64,000 bases of DNA from Sporosarcina sp. P34 (lineage in GTDB: Bacteria; Bacillota; Bacilli; Bacillales_A; Planococcaceae), in NCBI RefSeq assembly GCF_002743375.1, contig NZ_PDZC01000005.1:124001-188000 (forward strand), in the 5' to 3' direction. The position numbers were made by a program, and so were the translations under genes. Shown in pieces: positions 1 through 8,736 of the stretch (positions are counted from its first letter, which is position 1; each line of letters starts with the position of its first letter). Below the pieces are notes generated by a model. It searched no databases and was not told the origin of the DNA. It saw only the letters and a list, made by a program, of their open reading frames with translations.

Positions 1-286
1 AGTGCCTGTCGAGGCTAGACGGCGTTCTTCGCTTTTGGTTTCATCCTGCTACGTACGCCAGCCTCTCGGGTCACTTCAGCCGCATCGAAAAGGTGAAAGT
101 GCGCACCTTTACGATACGTCTTCCAGTGCCTGTCGAGGCTAGACGGCGTTCTTCGCTTTTGGTTTCATCCAGCTACGAACGCCAGCCTCTCGGGTCACTT
201 CAGCCGTATCGTAAAGGTGAAAGTGCGCACCTTTACGATATGTCTTCCAGTGCCTGTCGAGGCTAGACGGCGTTCTTCGCTTTTGG
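1..286. repeat. 124-bp tandem repeat, two full copies plus a 38-bp partial third
   Basis: The sequence beginning agtgcctgtcgaggctagac starts at 1, 125 and 249, an exact period of 124 bp. The third copy breaks off after 38 bp at 286. The first two copies differ at only a few bases. Each contains an inverted repeat near its end: in copy 2 the 13-bp arms at 207-219 and 228-240 are perfectly complementary, with an 8-base loop, and copy 1 has one mismatch. No protein reads through it. The array may continue to the left of the window. The function is unknown. An intergenic dispersed repeat able to form RNA or DNA hairpins is the simplest reading. Confidence 0.9.
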
Positions 287-287
287 A

Positions 288-365
288 TTAGTGTGTGAAA
301 TTAAGGGAGCTCAAGTACAAAGTCAATACCAGCATACCAATACCTAATAGTAAGTTAACATCCAT
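288..365 (-). CDS. 25-residue putative membrane peptide
   Basis: A very small minus-strand ORF starts with ATG at 365, preceded by a near-perfect ribosome site (AAAGGAGG) at ideal distance. It encodes 25 residues beginning MDVNLLLGIGML and continuing as an almost wholly hydrophobic stretch, so one membrane-spanning helix is likely. The stop codon lies two bases from the truncated third copy of the 124-bp repeat, so a transcript would run into that hairpin-bearing array. I do not recognise a family. Small single-helix peptides of Bacillales include type I toxins and holin-like peptides, but nothing here proves that role. Confidence 0.5.
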   Translation of the reverse strand: MDVNLLLGIGMLVLTLYLSSLNFTH

Positions 366-555
366 TGTTGCGACCTCCTTTATATGTAGCGCGTTGAGTG
401 ATATCCGCTTAACTTGCAATCAAAGAACATTTTGTGAAATTAATGATTGAAGTTTGACTTTATTGTACAATGAAATAGTGAAAGATGAAACCTTTTGTGA
501 CGCTTTTCGTATGAGTTATGTAGATGTTTGACGGAATGTTGAAGGAGTGATGAAA

Positions 556-1143
556 ATGAAGCAATGGTTACAGCGGCTGATGATCGCATCTGTCGCCGTG
601 TTGACACTGGGCGTCATTACACCCAATCATGAAATTTGGACAAATTTTCAAGACAAGCATGAACCGAATGAATCCGGTACCCGCGCAGAAGGTACGGAGT
701 ATTCCCTTGAGCTAAATGAAACTAGAAATGATTTACTGACACTCGATAGGTACACTGAAGAACAGCAATTGGTCGCGCACGCACGTCTATTAACATATGA
801 AAAGTTTGGACAGCGTATCGGCCCCGTAATCCAGAATGAATTTGATAACGAGGTTTTTCCACGAATTGAAGCAGTAATCCAAACGACTGTACATAATGCA
901 GCAGATCGCCGTCTTGCCATTACGGAGCAGCCTTCAGGCGATTATGCGGAAAAGATTTTCCATGTTTACGACAAGACAGCGAATCAAGATCTTATTAAAT
1001 TCCACGTACGGACAGAAAAACGACCAGGTGACGGCTACTTCTATAATTTCCATTACCATATAGCGGATGATGGCTTTGTCGCCCACCACACAGTCGGTGA
1101 TATTTTCTGGTCTAAGAACACACCACCGAAATGGCTAACCTAA
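556..1143 (+). CDS. ypjP: YpjP-like secreted or membrane-anchored protein
   Basis: The product is about 195 residues with an N-terminal hydrophobic segment (roughly residues 7-24) that looks like a signal peptide or anchor. The body matches my memory of the Bacillales YpjP family (about 200 residues in B. subtilis), whose role is unknown. An in-frame GTG at 547 overlaps the ribosome site AAGGAG (542-547). The ATG at 556 is spaced 8 bases from it and is preferred. The next plus-strand gene is thyA, the same neighbour that ypjP has in B. subtilis, which supports the call. A terminator follows directly, so it is probably transcribed alone. Confidence 0.75.
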   Translation: MKQWLQRLMIASVAVLTLGVITPNHEIWTNFQDKHEPNESGTRAEGTEYSLELNETRNDLLTLDRYTEEQQLVAHARLLTYEKFGQRIGPVIQNEFDNEVFPRIEAVIQTTVHNAADRRLAITEQPSGDYAEKIFHVYDKTANQDLIKFHVRTEKRPGDGYFYNFHYHIADDGFVAHHTVGDIFWSKNTPPKWLT

Positions 1144-1152
1144 AAACTAGTG

Positions 1153-1182
1153 AACACTCGTCATGATGACGGGTGTTTTTTT
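1153..1182 (+). terminator. Rho-independent terminator after ypjP
   Basis: Arms 1153-1163 and 1167-1177 pair over 11 bp with one mismatch around a 3-base loop, followed by a run of T. Confidence 0.8.
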
Positions 1183-1310
1183 ATCCACTACACGCTGATG
1201 GGATAACCGAAAAATAACTGGTTAAATCGGTTCGCGGTCTCAACGTCTTAGCTTGATTACGAAACGTGAAAAAAGAGGACTTCTTTTGACCCCTTTACTC
1301 ACCTTTCCAT

Positions 1311-1574
1311 TCATCTTGAATTTCTCTCCATTTTTTCAATTTGTTTACTCAATTGATCAATTTGCTTTTGCATTTTCTCCATTTCTTCAGATCGCTGGTC
1401 TTCTGATTCTTTCTGGTTTGCTTTTTCTAGTTCTTGAAGTGCTATACCTGCGGCAATGGTTTGAATTCCATCACCCAATGTAGAAAGTGCGGCCCCGAAC
1501 AATGCAAGCTTGGCAGCAAACACTTCAGGGGAGTCTGTATTTTGCCCAAACTGTTGGTTGTTGGAGTTGCTCAT
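1311..1574 (-). CDS. Small coiled-coil protein of unknown function
   Basis: An 87-residue protein starting at ATG 1574, set by the ribosome site AAGGAGG seven bases upstream (an in-frame GTG at 1580 is too close to it). The N-terminus is polar (MSNSNNQQFGQN). A hydrophobic alanine/glycine-rich segment follows at about residues 20-45. The C-terminal 40 residues are a charged heptad-like coiled coil rich in E, K and Q (for example EEMEKMQKQIDQLSKQIEKM). It lies alone between plus-strand genes. I do not recognise a family. The layout would suit a small membrane-associated or oligomerising accessory protein. Confidence 0.6.
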   Translation of the reverse strand: MSNSNNQQFGQNTDSPEVFAAKLALFGAALSTLGDGIQTIAAGIALQELEKANQKESEDQRSEEMEKMQKQIDQLSKQIEKMERNSR

Positions 1575-2262
1575 GAACACGCCTCCTTTTTCAAAACTAG
1601 CTATGATTTAAAAAATATAACAACCAAATGGCATGGTCAATTGGAAATAGTTAGACCAAAAGGATTGGTAGTGCCTAATTTCTAGTATTTACTCTATAAT
1701 TTCTTGAGTTGGCACTTGATCAGCTTACATTTCATAGCAATATATAGCATGATCCTCTCCGTTGATTGCCTTTACTAAGTAATTATTGGTTTGTATATTG
1801 GCACTGCTGTACTCGTGACTAATGCTTAGCAATGAACTCACTCTTGCCTAATAAACAGCATCCTTTTGTAGTTTATGTTCCGTTTACAAATGAGTGAATG
1901 AAAAAAGGTCACTGAAATAGTTCAGTGACCTCCTACACTCACCATGTAGTGTACTGGCAGTGTAGGGAAGTAGTACGATCCATAAACGTGGTAAATTTTG
2001 GATGGAGTGTCAAATTACAATGGATGTTCTCCCCACATAATAGTTCAAATGAATACTTTACCGTCCACTTTAGCGCAGCATACTCTTCGTGTATACGCTA
2101 TAAACAAAGGCGTCAGTTGAACAGAATATATCGCTATACGATGAGGATTCTATACCGGTTACAAACACCCTACCGAAATGGCTGTTTACTCAGCCCTTTC
2201 GTGGTATGTTTTGTTGTCTTAATGTTATAATGAAAATAATTTCAGATGAGGGAGCTTGAAGC
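1575..2262. other. 688-bp gap with an orphan minus-strand terminator and possible gene remnant
   Basis: No gene with a convincing start and ribosome site is visible here. The stretch holds a minus-strand terminator at 1901-1931. On the minus strand upstream of it there are two short open stretches in different frames: about 2005-2105, and one running to a stop at 1939-1941. They could be the frameshifted remains of one small gene, but neither has a recognisable start or family. The end of the gap (2242-2255) carries the thyA ribosome site. Confidence 0.4.
1901..1931 (-). terminator. Orphan minus-strand terminator
   Basis: Arms 1906-1916 and 1921-1931 form a perfect 11-bp stem with a 4-base loop. 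On the minus strand it is followed by six T (1906-1901). No intact minus-strand gene lies upstream of it, because thyA is on the plus strand. Confidence 0.75.
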
Positions 2263-3204
2263 ATGAAGCAATATTTAGATCTATGTCAACATATTCTGGA
2301 TACAGGAACGAAAAAGGGAGATCGTACGGGTACGGGGACATACAGTGTCTTCGGTTATCAGATGCGTTTTGATTTAGCACAAGGATTTCCTTTGTTAACG
2401 ACAAAAAAGACGGCGTTTCGTTTGATTGTCTCAGAATTACTGTGGTTTATTAAAGGAGATACCAATATCCGTACATTGATACAAGACCGTAATGGAATTT
2501 GGGATGAATGGGCATTTGAACGCTATGTAAAAAGTGCGGCATATACAGGACCGGATATGACGGATTTTGGTCGCCGTGTACTACAAGATGAAGAATTTGC
2601 GGTTGTCTACAAAGCCGAACTCGCTACATTTAAAGAGAAAATCTTAGCTGATGAAGAATTTGCGAAACAGCACGGTGATCTAGGGCCCGTCTATGGCAAG
2701 CAGTGGCGAGCATGGGACAGCGAGAACGGTGTCATCGACCAGCTTGCACAAGTGATCGACAGCATTAAACAGCATCCTGACTCGCGCCGCCACATCGTCA
2801 CAGCGTGGAACCCGGCAGAAGTGGACGACATGGCTTTACCCCCATGCCACTTACTGTTTCAGTTTTACGTAGCGGATGGCAAGCTATCATGCCAGCTCTA
2901 CCAACGCAGTGCGGACGTCTTCCTAGGTGTACCGTTCAATATCGCGTCCTATGCATTGCTCATTCATTTAATTGCACATGAATGTGGTTTAGAAGTAGGC
3001 GAATTCGTCCATACATTAGGAGATGCACACTTGTATCAGAACCATATCGATCAAGTACATGAGCAATTGTCGAGAGAGCCGAAAGAATTACCGACAGTAC
3101 ATGTGAATTACGCAGGTCGTTCGATCTTTGATTTGACGGTAGAGGATATTTCCATTGAAGGGTACGATCCACACCCTAGAATTAAAGCACCGATCGCGGT
3201 ATAA
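2263..3204 (+). CDS. thyA: Thymidylate synthase ThyA
   Basis: Converts dUMP to dTMP with methylenetetrahydrofolate. The 313-residue product has the N-terminal RTGTGT phosphate-binding segment, the catalytic cysteine in [12 protein letters not shown], the [20 protein letters not shown] motif and the C-terminal KAPIAV end typical of the family. It is about 50 residues longer than the 264-residue form. The extra piece, at roughly residues 85-140, matches the long form seen in lactobacilli and staphylococci. Ribosome site GAGGGAGC precedes ATG 2263. dfrA follows 12 bases after the stop, an operon that couples dTMP synthesis with regeneration of tetrahydrofolate. Confidence 0.98.
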   Translation: MKQYLDLCQHILDTGTKKGDRTGTGTYSVFGYQMRFDLAQGFPLLTTKKTAFRLIVSELLWFIKGDTNIRTLIQDRNGIWDEWAFERYVKSAAYTGPDMTDFGRRVLQDEEFAVVYKAELATFKEKILADEEFAKQHGDLGPVYGKQWRAWDSENGVIDQLAQVIDSIKQHPDSRRHIVTAWNPAEVDDMALPPCHLLFQFYVADGKLSCQLYQRSADVFLGVPFNIASYALLIHLIAHECGLEVGEFVHTLGDAHLYQNHIDQVHEQLSREPKELPTVHVNYAGRSIFDLTVEDISIEGYDPHPRIKAPIAV

Positions 3205-3216
3205 GGAGGAAACGGT

Positions 3217-3699
3217 ATGATTTCATTAGTAGTGGCACATGATCTAGGCCGAGTCATCGGTAAGGACAATGAGATGCCATGGTATATTCCGGAAGAACTA
3301 CAATATTTCAAGGAAAAAACGATGGGCAAGGCGATGGTTATGGGACGCAAAACGTTCGAATCCATAGGCCGTCCATTAAAAGGTCGATTGAATATCGTCG
3401 TCACACGCAATACAGAGTACCAAGCGGACGGGGTAACGGTCGTTCACGATATGGACAGCGCCGTGAAACTTGCAAGAGACTATGCGGACGAAGTGATGGT
3501 CATTGGGGGGGCGGAGATTTTCAAGATGTCGATGGAAGATGGTGCGGACAGATTGTATGTCACCGTCATCGAGAAACATTACCCAGGTGACACGTTCTTC
3601 CCGGCATACGAGGAAGAGTACGTAATGACAAGCAAGTCTGAGCCGCATTATGCAGCAGACGGCACCGCTTATACGTACCAAATTTGGGATAAAAAATAA
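3217..3699 (+). CDS. dfrA: Dihydrofolate reductase
   Basis: NADPH-dependent reduction of dihydrofolate to tetrahydrofolate, recycling the folate oxidised by the adjacent ThyA. The product has 160 residues, the usual length. Visible motifs are the N-terminal strand MISLVVAHD, the IGKDNEMPW substrate loop with the conserved Trp, the MGRKTFESIGRPLKGR cofactor segment and the VIGGAEIF glycine motif. The ribosome site AAGGAGG lies just after the thyA stop. The order thyA-dfrA is the same as in other Bacillales, and the two are almost certainly co-transcribed. Nothing suggests a resistance-type variant. Confidence 0.98.
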   Translation: MISLVVAHDLGRVIGKDNEMPWYIPEELQYFKEKTMGKAMVMGRKTFESIGRPLKGRLNIVVTRNTEYQADGVTVVHDMDSAVKLARDYADEVMVIGGAEIFKMSMEDGADRLYVTVIEKHYPGDTFFPAYEEEYVMTSKSEPHYAADGTAYTYQIWDKK

Positions 3700-3708
3700 C
3701 GTTCCTCT

Positions 3709-4344
3709 CTATACATAGAGAAGAACGCTAAAGAACATCGATGCGCTGCCTGCTATAACGAATAGGTGCCAAATTGCGTGATTGTACGGTACACGGCGTG
3801 CCATAAAGAAGTACGCACCGGCTGTATAGAACAATCCACCGATTACGAGCAACCAGATGCCTTGTGGCGGTAGCGCGTTATATAGTGGTTTAATCGCTAA
3901 CACGATCAGCCACCCCATTATGAGATAGAGGGCAAGGGATAGTTTGGCGAAGCGGTGAATATAAAAGATCTTGAATAAGATGCCGAACAAGGCCAATCCC
4001 CAGATGACGCCGAATAATGTCCAGCCGAGTGCTCCTTGTAAGGTAATGAGCAAAAACGGCGTATACGTTCCAGCAATCAATACATAGATGGCGGAATGAT
4101 CAAGAATCGCGAAAAACGATTTCCATTTGACTGGCACACTATGTAGTAGCGTACTCGCGAGGAATAGTAACAACATAGATACGCCAAAGATCGTAAAGCT
4201 CACTATGGCAATGCCGGTGCCTTGTTTCACACCTTTTAAGATCAGCAAGACGAGTGCAGGGATGCAGAGTAAGAACCCGATGGCATGTGTGATCGCGTTC
4301 CAACGTTCTTCCAGCATATTCTTATAATCGAATGACTCTTCCAT
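3709..4344 (-). CDS. yplQ: Hemolysin III / TrhA-family membrane protein
   Basis: A 211-residue integral membrane protein with about seven hydrophobic segments, beginning with the cytoplasmic sequence around EERWNAITHAIGFLL. It carries the family's conserved polar positions: the Ser/His of LASTLLHSVP, the Asp/His of LDHSAIYVLIAGTYTPF and the late His of PYNHAIWHLFVI. The three histidine/aspartate groups resemble a metal site of the PAQR/CREST superfamily. Despite the name, haemolysis is not the established role of chromosomal copies. Ribosome site GGGAGGTG precedes ATG 4344. It faces dfrA tail to tail across only 9 bases. Confidence 0.9.
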   Translation of the reverse strand: MEESFDYKNMLEERWNAITHAIGFLLCIPALVLLILKGVKQGTGIAIVSFTIFGVSMLLLFLASTLLHSVPVKWKSFFAILDHSAIYVLIAGTYTPFLLITLQGALGWTLFGVIWGLALFGILFKIFYIHRFAKLSLALYLIMGWLIVLAIKPLYNALPPQGIWLLVIGGLFYTAGAYFFMARRVPYNHAIWHLFVIAGSASMFFSVLLYV

Positions 4345-4425
4345 TGTGATCGCACCTCCCGCAACACACTATACCAAATACAACGAAAAAAATCGCAATA
4401 GCAACACCTGAAGGAGATAGAAATC

Positions 4426-5262
4426 ATGAAAAAAATTCATATTGTCACAGATTCCACTGCAGCACTAACGGATGAACTGATTGCCCAATACAATATTCAT
4501 GTCGTACCTTTAACACTGACCATCAATGATAAATCATATATTGACGGCGTAGAAATCCAACCGGAAGAATTTCTCGACATGATGCGCGACGCAAAAGAAT
4601 TACCAAAAAGTTCACAGCCAGCAGTCGGTGTATTCCAGAATCTTTATGATGAACTGGGAGCGGATGGATCGCAAATTATCTCCATCCATATGACGGGTGG
4701 TATGAGTGGGACAGTGAAATCCGCGGAGACAGCAGCTCATGCGTCAAGTGCAGATGTTACCGTCATCGACTCCATGTATATATCACACGCACTCTCTTTC
4801 CAAGTGATCGAGGCATGCCGACTGGCCGAAGAAGGCAAGACAGTAGCAGAGATTGTGGAGGAACTTGATAGTGTACGTAAACGTTCCTCTTTATATGTCG
4901 TCGTGGATGTACTGGATAATATGGTGAAAGGCGGACGTATCGGTAAAGGGAAAGCGATGTTCGGCTCACTCATGAATATCAAGCCGATCGCCTCACTGAA
5001 GGATGGGGTGTATACGCCAGTCGCGAAGGTACGTAGCCATAAACAAGTAGTCTCTTATTTGTTTGAGGAGTTTAAGAAAGAAACAGCAGGGAAAGTAATT
5101 CGTAGTGTCGGGATTGCGCATGCAAACGGCCTTGCGATGGCGGAACCGCTAAAAAATAAGATTGAAGAAATGGGCATTCACGTGATGCTGTCATTTACGA
5201 CACCAATCGTCAGTACCCATACTGGAGAAGGCGCGATCGGATTCATGTATTACACGGAGTGA
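4426..5262 (+). CDS. DegV-family fatty-acid-binding protein
   Basis: A 278-residue protein of the DegV/FakB fold. It has the N-terminal IVTDSTAAL motif, the DGVEI segment, the conserved LPKSSQPAVG Ser-Ser-Gln-Pro loop, the ISIHMTGGMSGT lipid-carboxylate site and a C-terminal HTGEGAIGFMYY. Family members carry a fatty acid and, with FakA, allow acyl phosphate formation in the cytoplasm. Bacillales have several paralogues, and which one this is cannot be told from the window. Ribosome site GAAGGAG precedes ATG 4426. It leads the plus-strand series of ypmR, ypmS, msrA, msrB and yozE. Confidence 0.92.
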   Translation: MKKIHIVTDSTAALTDELIAQYNIHVVPLTLTINDKSYIDGVEIQPEEFLDMMRDAKELPKSSQPAVGVFQNLYDELGADGSQIISIHMTGGMSGTVKSAETAAHASSADVTVIDSMYISHALSFQVIEACRLAEEGKTVAEIVEELDSVRKRSSLYVVVDVLDNMVKGGRIGKGKAMFGSLMNIKPIASLKDGVYTPVAKVRSHKQVVSYLFEEFKKETAGKVIRSVGIAHANGLAMAEPLKNKIEEMGIHVMLSFTTPIVSTHTGEGAIGFMYYTE

Positions 5263-5287
5263 TATTAACTACAAAGGATATGACATT

Positions 5288-6091
5288 ATGAGAAGAATGC
5301 TAGTGCTAAGTCTCGTCTTCTCCTTGTTCTTAGCAGGATGCCAGGTCCCATTCAGCAAAAAAGAGACGACGCTTGCGGAACGTGAAACCGTTGCGTTCGA
5401 ACCGTTCATTGTGCCGGAAACATTCATCCCTAAACGCGTAAACGTATTAGGGCTAGGTGATTCCTTAACACAAGGAGTCGGAGATGAACGTAAAGAAGGC
5501 GGATATTTCGGCCGTTTGACGTCGGACATGGAACAATGGAAAGGCATTGTGGAAGTGGACGCCGTGAATTTAGCGAAACGTGGACGGCGTAGCGACCAGT
5601 TTTTAAAGCAATTGCAAGATGAAGAAGTGCAAGAAGCGGTCATTCAGGCAGATTATATCGTCTTTACGATCGGTGGCAATGACATCATGAAAGTGGTCAA
5701 AGGGAATCTCATGCAAATGAAAATGTCTGATTTTTATAAGGCGCTTGGTAAATTCGAAACGAGAATTGAAGAATTGTTCGAGATTCTGCGCCTCTATAAC
5801 CCAGATGCCCCGATCATCGTCGCGGGCCTCTACAATCCGTTCTCCGTCGTAACAGACGAAGTACAGGAGTTTGAAGACATTATCGCAGACTGGAACCGCT
5901 CGATTGAAGAACAAGTGGAACAAGATGGCAGGGCCTGCTTTGTTCCGGTAAAAGATTTATTTGATTCGAATGAAAACCTGGTTTATCACACAGACTTCTT
6001 CCATCCGAACAGTAAAGGGTATGATTTGATGGAAAAGCGCTTTGTAAGTGAAATTAAAGGCTGTTCAGCGGTTGACCTGGAAGTGGAGTGA
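5288..6091 (+). CDS. ypmR: SGNH/GDSL hydrolase lipoprotein, YpmR-like
   Basis: A 267-residue exported esterase-like protein. The N-terminus is a lipoprotein signal with lipobox LAGC (Cys at about residue 17). Block I follows as GLGDSLTQGVGDE with the nucleophilic Ser, then the block III motif TIGGNDIM and the C-terminal catalytic pair in DFFHPNSKGYD. These place it firmly in the SGNH family acting outside the membrane. The substrate is unknown. It is followed with a 4-base overlap by ypmS and then msrA/msrB, the same order as in B. subtilis, which supports the YpmR assignment. Confidence 0.88.
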   Translation: MRRMLVLSLVFSLFLAGCQVPFSKKETTLAERETVAFEPFIVPETFIPKRVNVLGLGDSLTQGVGDERKEGGYFGRLTSDMEQWKGIVEVDAVNLAKRGRRSDQFLKQLQDEEVQEAVIQADYIVFTIGGNDIMKVVKGNLMQMKMSDFYKALGKFETRIEELFEILRLYNPDAPIIVAGLYNPFSVVTDEVQEFEDIIADWNRSIEEQVEQDGRACFVPVKDLFDSNENLVYHTDFFHPNSKGYDLMEKRFVSEIKGCSAVDLEVE

Positions 6092-6672
6092 AGTACAGAA
6101 TGAATATTTGGAAAATAGCATTTTTCAGCCTGGCGGGAATCGTAGTGGCGGCGCTTGTGGGACTCATGCTCCTCATCAGTGGTGCCACCGCTTCGCCGCC
6201 TCTTCCGAAAGATCAAGCGGTCAATGAGGAAGGCTATACGATGGCACTGAATACAACTAAAGTGAATTTTGAAGGAATTGCGAATACGTACATCCGAAAA
6301 GCCGTAAAAGGTACATTGCCAGTAGAATTAAAAATGCGCGACGATGTATTGTTGACGTCCGAACTCACGGTATTCTCGCATACTTTACCGCTCGCGATGC
6401 ATTTTGACCCAGTCGTACGAAAAGATGGAAACTTAATTCTCAAACAATCGTCTATGGAATTAGGACAGTTGAATATCCCCCCTTCTACGGTACTGAAATT
6501 ACTGAAGAGTTCAGTGGAGCTTCCATCTTGGATGGTCGTACGACCGAAAGAAGAAGAAATTTTCATTGATTTAAAGGATTTGCCGCTCTCGGGTGACGTC
6601 CAAGTAAAGGCAAAAGAAGTGAATTTAGCGCAAGATGAGATTATATTGGAAGTATTGATACCAAAAAACTAA
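6088..6672 (+). CDS. ypmS: YpmS-like membrane-anchored protein (DUF2140)
   Basis: A protein of about 190 residues with one N-terminal transmembrane helix (MNIWKIAFFSLAGIVVAALV region) and an extracytoplasmic domain ending in a short beta-rich tail. It matches the DUF2140/YpmS family, whose function is not known. The start is either GTG 6088, overlapping the ypmR stop, or ATG 6100. Ribosome site GGAG at 6085-6088 fits the latter slightly better, so the first four residues are uncertain. Overlap with ypmR implies translational coupling and a joint envelope role. No catalytic motif is visible. Confidence 0.8.
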   Translation: MKYRMNIWKIAFFSLAGIVVAALVGLMLLISGATASPPLPKDQAVNEEGYTMALNTTKVNFEGIANTYIRKAVKGTLPVELKMRDDVLLTSELTVFSHTLPLAMHFDPVVRKDGNLILKQSSMELGQLNIPPSTVLKLLKSSVELPSWMVVRPKEEEIFIDLKDLPLSGDVQVKAKEVNLAQDEIILEVLIPKN

Positions 6673-6685
6673 GGGGGCAACGACT

Positions 6686-7216
6686 ATGGCAATACAATAC
6701 GCAACGTTCGCAGGCGGGTGCTTCTGGTGTATGGTAAAGCCATTCGACCAGTACGATGGCGTACATTCGGTGACGAGTGGCTATACTGGCGGACATACTG
6801 TCAACCCAACTTACAATGAAGTTTGTACCAATACAACCGGTCACCGGGAAGCTGTAGAGATTGAATTCGACGATCGTGTCATTCGTTACGAAGAATTATT
6901 GAATATTTTCTGGCAAGTGATAGACCCAACTGATGCAGGGGGTCAGTTCCATGACCGTGGTGAATCGTATAAGTCAGCAATTTACACACACTCGGACGAG
7001 CAACGACTAGCAGCAGAACGATCGAAGCAAGCTTTACAAGATAGCGGCAAGTTTAGCGCGCCCATCGTGACAGATATCTTCCAAGCGGACGTATTCTATC
7101 CCGCTGAAGACTATCACCAACAGTATTACAAGAAGAATCCAGGCCACTATGCACGTTACACTGTCGGATCAGGACGAGCAGGATTTATCGAAAAGAATTG
7201 GGGGAATTATTCATGA
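6686..7216 (+). CDS. msrA: Peptide methionine-S-sulfoxide reductase MsrA
   Basis: Repairs oxidised methionine (S form) in proteins. The 176-residue product opens with the diagnostic FAGGCFWC motif, whose first Cys is the nucleophile. It keeps the [12 protein letters not shown] segment and YHQQYY near the C-terminus. The ribosome site is the purine-rich AAGGGGGC before ATG 6686. The stop overlaps the start of msrB as ATGA, so the two stereospecific reductases are translated together. The pair follows ypmR-ypmS as in B. subtilis. Regulation by oxidative stress is usual for the family, but no operator is recognisable here. Confidence 0.97.
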   Translation: MAIQYATFAGGCFWCMVKPFDQYDGVHSVTSGYTGGHTVNPTYNEVCTNTTGHREAVEIEFDDRVIRYEELLNIFWQVIDPTDAGGQFHDRGESYKSAIYTHSDEQRLAAERSKQALQDSGKFSAPIVTDIFQADVFYPAEDYHQQYYKKNPGHYARYTVGSGRAGFIEKNWGNYS

Positions 7217-7638
7217 AAAAAGACTTACGTACGGAATTGACAGAGATGCAGTATCATGTGACGCAAGAAAATGGTACAGAACCACCATTTCGTAATGAGT
7301 ATGACGCGCACTTTGAAGACGGCATCTATGTAGACATCGTGTCAGGCAAGCCGTTATTTAGTTCACATGATAAATACGATGCAGGTTGTGGATGGCCAAG
7401 CTTCACGAAACCAATCGAAGCCGTGGAAGTTACGGAGCATTTCGATACAACTCACGGCATGCGCCGCACAGAAGTACGCAGTAAGACAGCGGACTCTCAC
7501 TTAGGACATGTCTTCCCAGACGGGCCAGCAGAGCAAGGCGGCTTGCGTTATTGCATCAACTCCGCCGCATTACGTTTCGTTCCGGTACGTGATCTAGATA
7601 AGGAAGGCTATGAAGAATACAAGCGGTTATTTGAGTGA
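7213..7638 (+). CDS. msrB: Peptide methionine-R-sulfoxide reductase MsrB
   Basis: Reduces methionine-R-sulfoxide. The 141-residue protein has the GCGWPSF motif and the catalytic cysteine in [10 protein letters not shown], together with [10 protein letters not shown]. The two CxxC zinc pairs of many MsrB proteins are absent: the first pair's place reads [10 protein letters not shown]. It therefore belongs to the zinc-free group common in Bacillales. The start at ATG 7213 overlaps the msrA stop and is preceded by GGGGGAA. An in-frame TTG at 7198 is less likely. Confidence 0.96.
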   Translation: MKKDLRTELTEMQYHVTQENGTEPPFRNEYDAHFEDGIYVDIVSGKPLFSSHDKYDAGCGWPSFTKPIEAVEVTEHFDTTHGMRRTEVRSKTADSHLGHVFPDGPAEQGGLRYCINSAALRFVPVRDLDKEGYEEYKRLFE

Positions 7639-7653
7639 AAGAAGGTGACGACG

Positions 7654-7878
7654 ATGGATCGATCCTTTTACCATTTCGCGCTACGTTACCGTGGCGGTGA
7701 TCAAGACGATGAAAAGGCGTTGTTTGCAGATAGGATGTTTCGCGATGCAGGTTTCCCGAAAGATGAAGAGGATTTCGATTCATTGTCTCGTTATGTAGAG
7801 GACATGGCGGATGATCATTTACGTTCTACTACGTTTGATGAAATATACGCTATCTATCAAGAACTTTGCAGTAGGTAA
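7654..7878 (+). CDS. yozE: YozE-family small protein (SAM-like fold)
   Basis: A 74-residue acidic protein beginning MDRSFYHFAL. It contains the YozE signature: FYHFALRYRG, a DxFADRMFRDAGFPK segment and the helix SLSRYVEDMAD. Length and sequence match the YozE family, a helical SAM-like fold of unknown function. The start ATG 7654 is 8 bases from GAAGG, and an in-frame GTG at 7645 overlaps that ribosome site. It is the last gene of the ypmR-ypmS-msrA-msrB group, 15 bases after msrB. Confidence 0.88.
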   Translation: MDRSFYHFALRYRGGDQDDEKALFADRMFRDAGFPKDEEDFDSLSRYVEDMADDHLRSTTFDEIYAIYQELCSR

Positions 7879-7956
7879 ATGGCGAGGGTTTCATTGCATC
7901 TCGCCATTATTCACTGTATGATAAAAACAAATTAGTGAAATGAGGCTGAAAAAAAG

Positions 7957-8661
7957 ATGAGTATACATATTGACGCAAAACCAGGCGATATCGCAGAGAC
8001 GGTTCTTCTTCCAGGAGATCCATTGCGCGCAAAATATATCGCGGAAACATTTTTAGAAGACGTTGTACAGTACAACGAAGTGCGGAACATGTTTGGTTAT
8101 ACCGGAACATACAAAGGCAAACGTATTTCCGTGCAAGGTACAGGCATGGGTGTGCCGTCTATTTCTATTTATGTAACAGAGTTAATGCAAGAATTTGGCG
8201 TTCAGAAATTGATCCGTGTTGGAACATGTGGCGCGATTCAACAAGACGTGAAAGTGCGTGACGTCATCCTGGCACAAGGTGCAACAACCAACTCTTCATT
8301 AAACGACGTAACATTCGGTCCGATTCACTTTGCACCGATTGCGAACTTTGATTTATTGACGAAAGCGTACAATGCAGGAAAAGAAAAAGGCTTGCATTTA
8401 CAAGTCGGAAACGTCTACACAGAAGACTTCTTCTATAATGAAGACGCACAGCATGAAAAATTAGCGCGTCATGGTGTTTTGGCCGTGGAAATGGAAGCCG
8501 CAGCACTCTATACGCTAGCCGCTCGTTTTGGCCGTCAAGCACTCGCTGTTCTGACAGTAAGTGACCACATCCTTACAGGAGAAATTACTACTCCTGAAGA
8601 GCGTCAAACGACATTTAACGAAATGATCGAAGTCGCGCTAGACGCAGCAATTGCTGAATAA
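7957..8661 (+). CDS. deoD: Purine nucleoside phosphorylase DeoD type
   Basis: Phosphorolysis of purine (deoxy)nucleosides to free base and (deoxy)ribose-1-phosphate in nucleotide salvage. The 234-residue product is the hexameric, small-subunit type. It has [14 protein letters not shown], the [14 protein letters not shown] segment, VGTCGAI and the substrate-binding [11 protein letters not shown] motif, then [10 protein letters not shown]. Ribosome site GAGGCTG precedes ATG 7957. A strong terminator follows, so it is transcribed separately from ctpA even though the two are also neighbours in B. subtilis. Confidence 0.97.
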   Translation: MSIHIDAKPGDIAETVLLPGDPLRAKYIAETFLEDVVQYNEVRNMFGYTGTYKGKRISVQGTGMGVPSISIYVTELMQEFGVQKLIRVGTCGAIQQDVKVRDVILAQGATTNSSLNDVTFGPIHFAPIANFDLLTKAYNAGKEKGLHLQVGNVYTEDFFYNEDAQHEKLARHGVLAVEMEAAALYTLAARFGRQALAVLTVSDHILTGEITTPEERQTTFNEMIEVALDAAIAE

Positions 8662-8681
8662 TAGAATAGATAGAAACCTAC

Positions 8682-8710
8682 AAAAGACCGCTCTTGGCAG
8701 CGGTCTTTTG
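8682..8710 (+). terminator. Terminator after deoD
   Basis: Perfect 11-bp stem with arms aaaagaccgct (8682-8692) and agcggtctttt (8699-8709), and a 6-base loop. The downstream arm ends in the T run. Confidence 0.85.
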
Positions 8711-8736
8711 CAGGGATATGGAAGGTAGGGAAGACA

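Noticed and set aside
1..286. The terminal tandem repeat as a CRISPR array
   Set aside because: The whole 124-bp unit is repeated nearly unchanged; there are no short repeats separated by unique spacers and no cas genes.
1925..2230. 101-codon plus-strand ORF upstream of thyA
   Set aside because: No ribosome site, odd composition rich in Cys, Tyr and Arg, and it starts inside a terminator hairpin.
6097..6125. A minus-strand match to the Ter B half (CTATTTTCCAAATATTC) at the start of ypmS
   Set aside because: It lies in coding sequence for the membrane anchor, lacks the extended flanks shared by the four proposed sites, and its polarity would stop rightward forks far left of the terminus, against the trap geometry.
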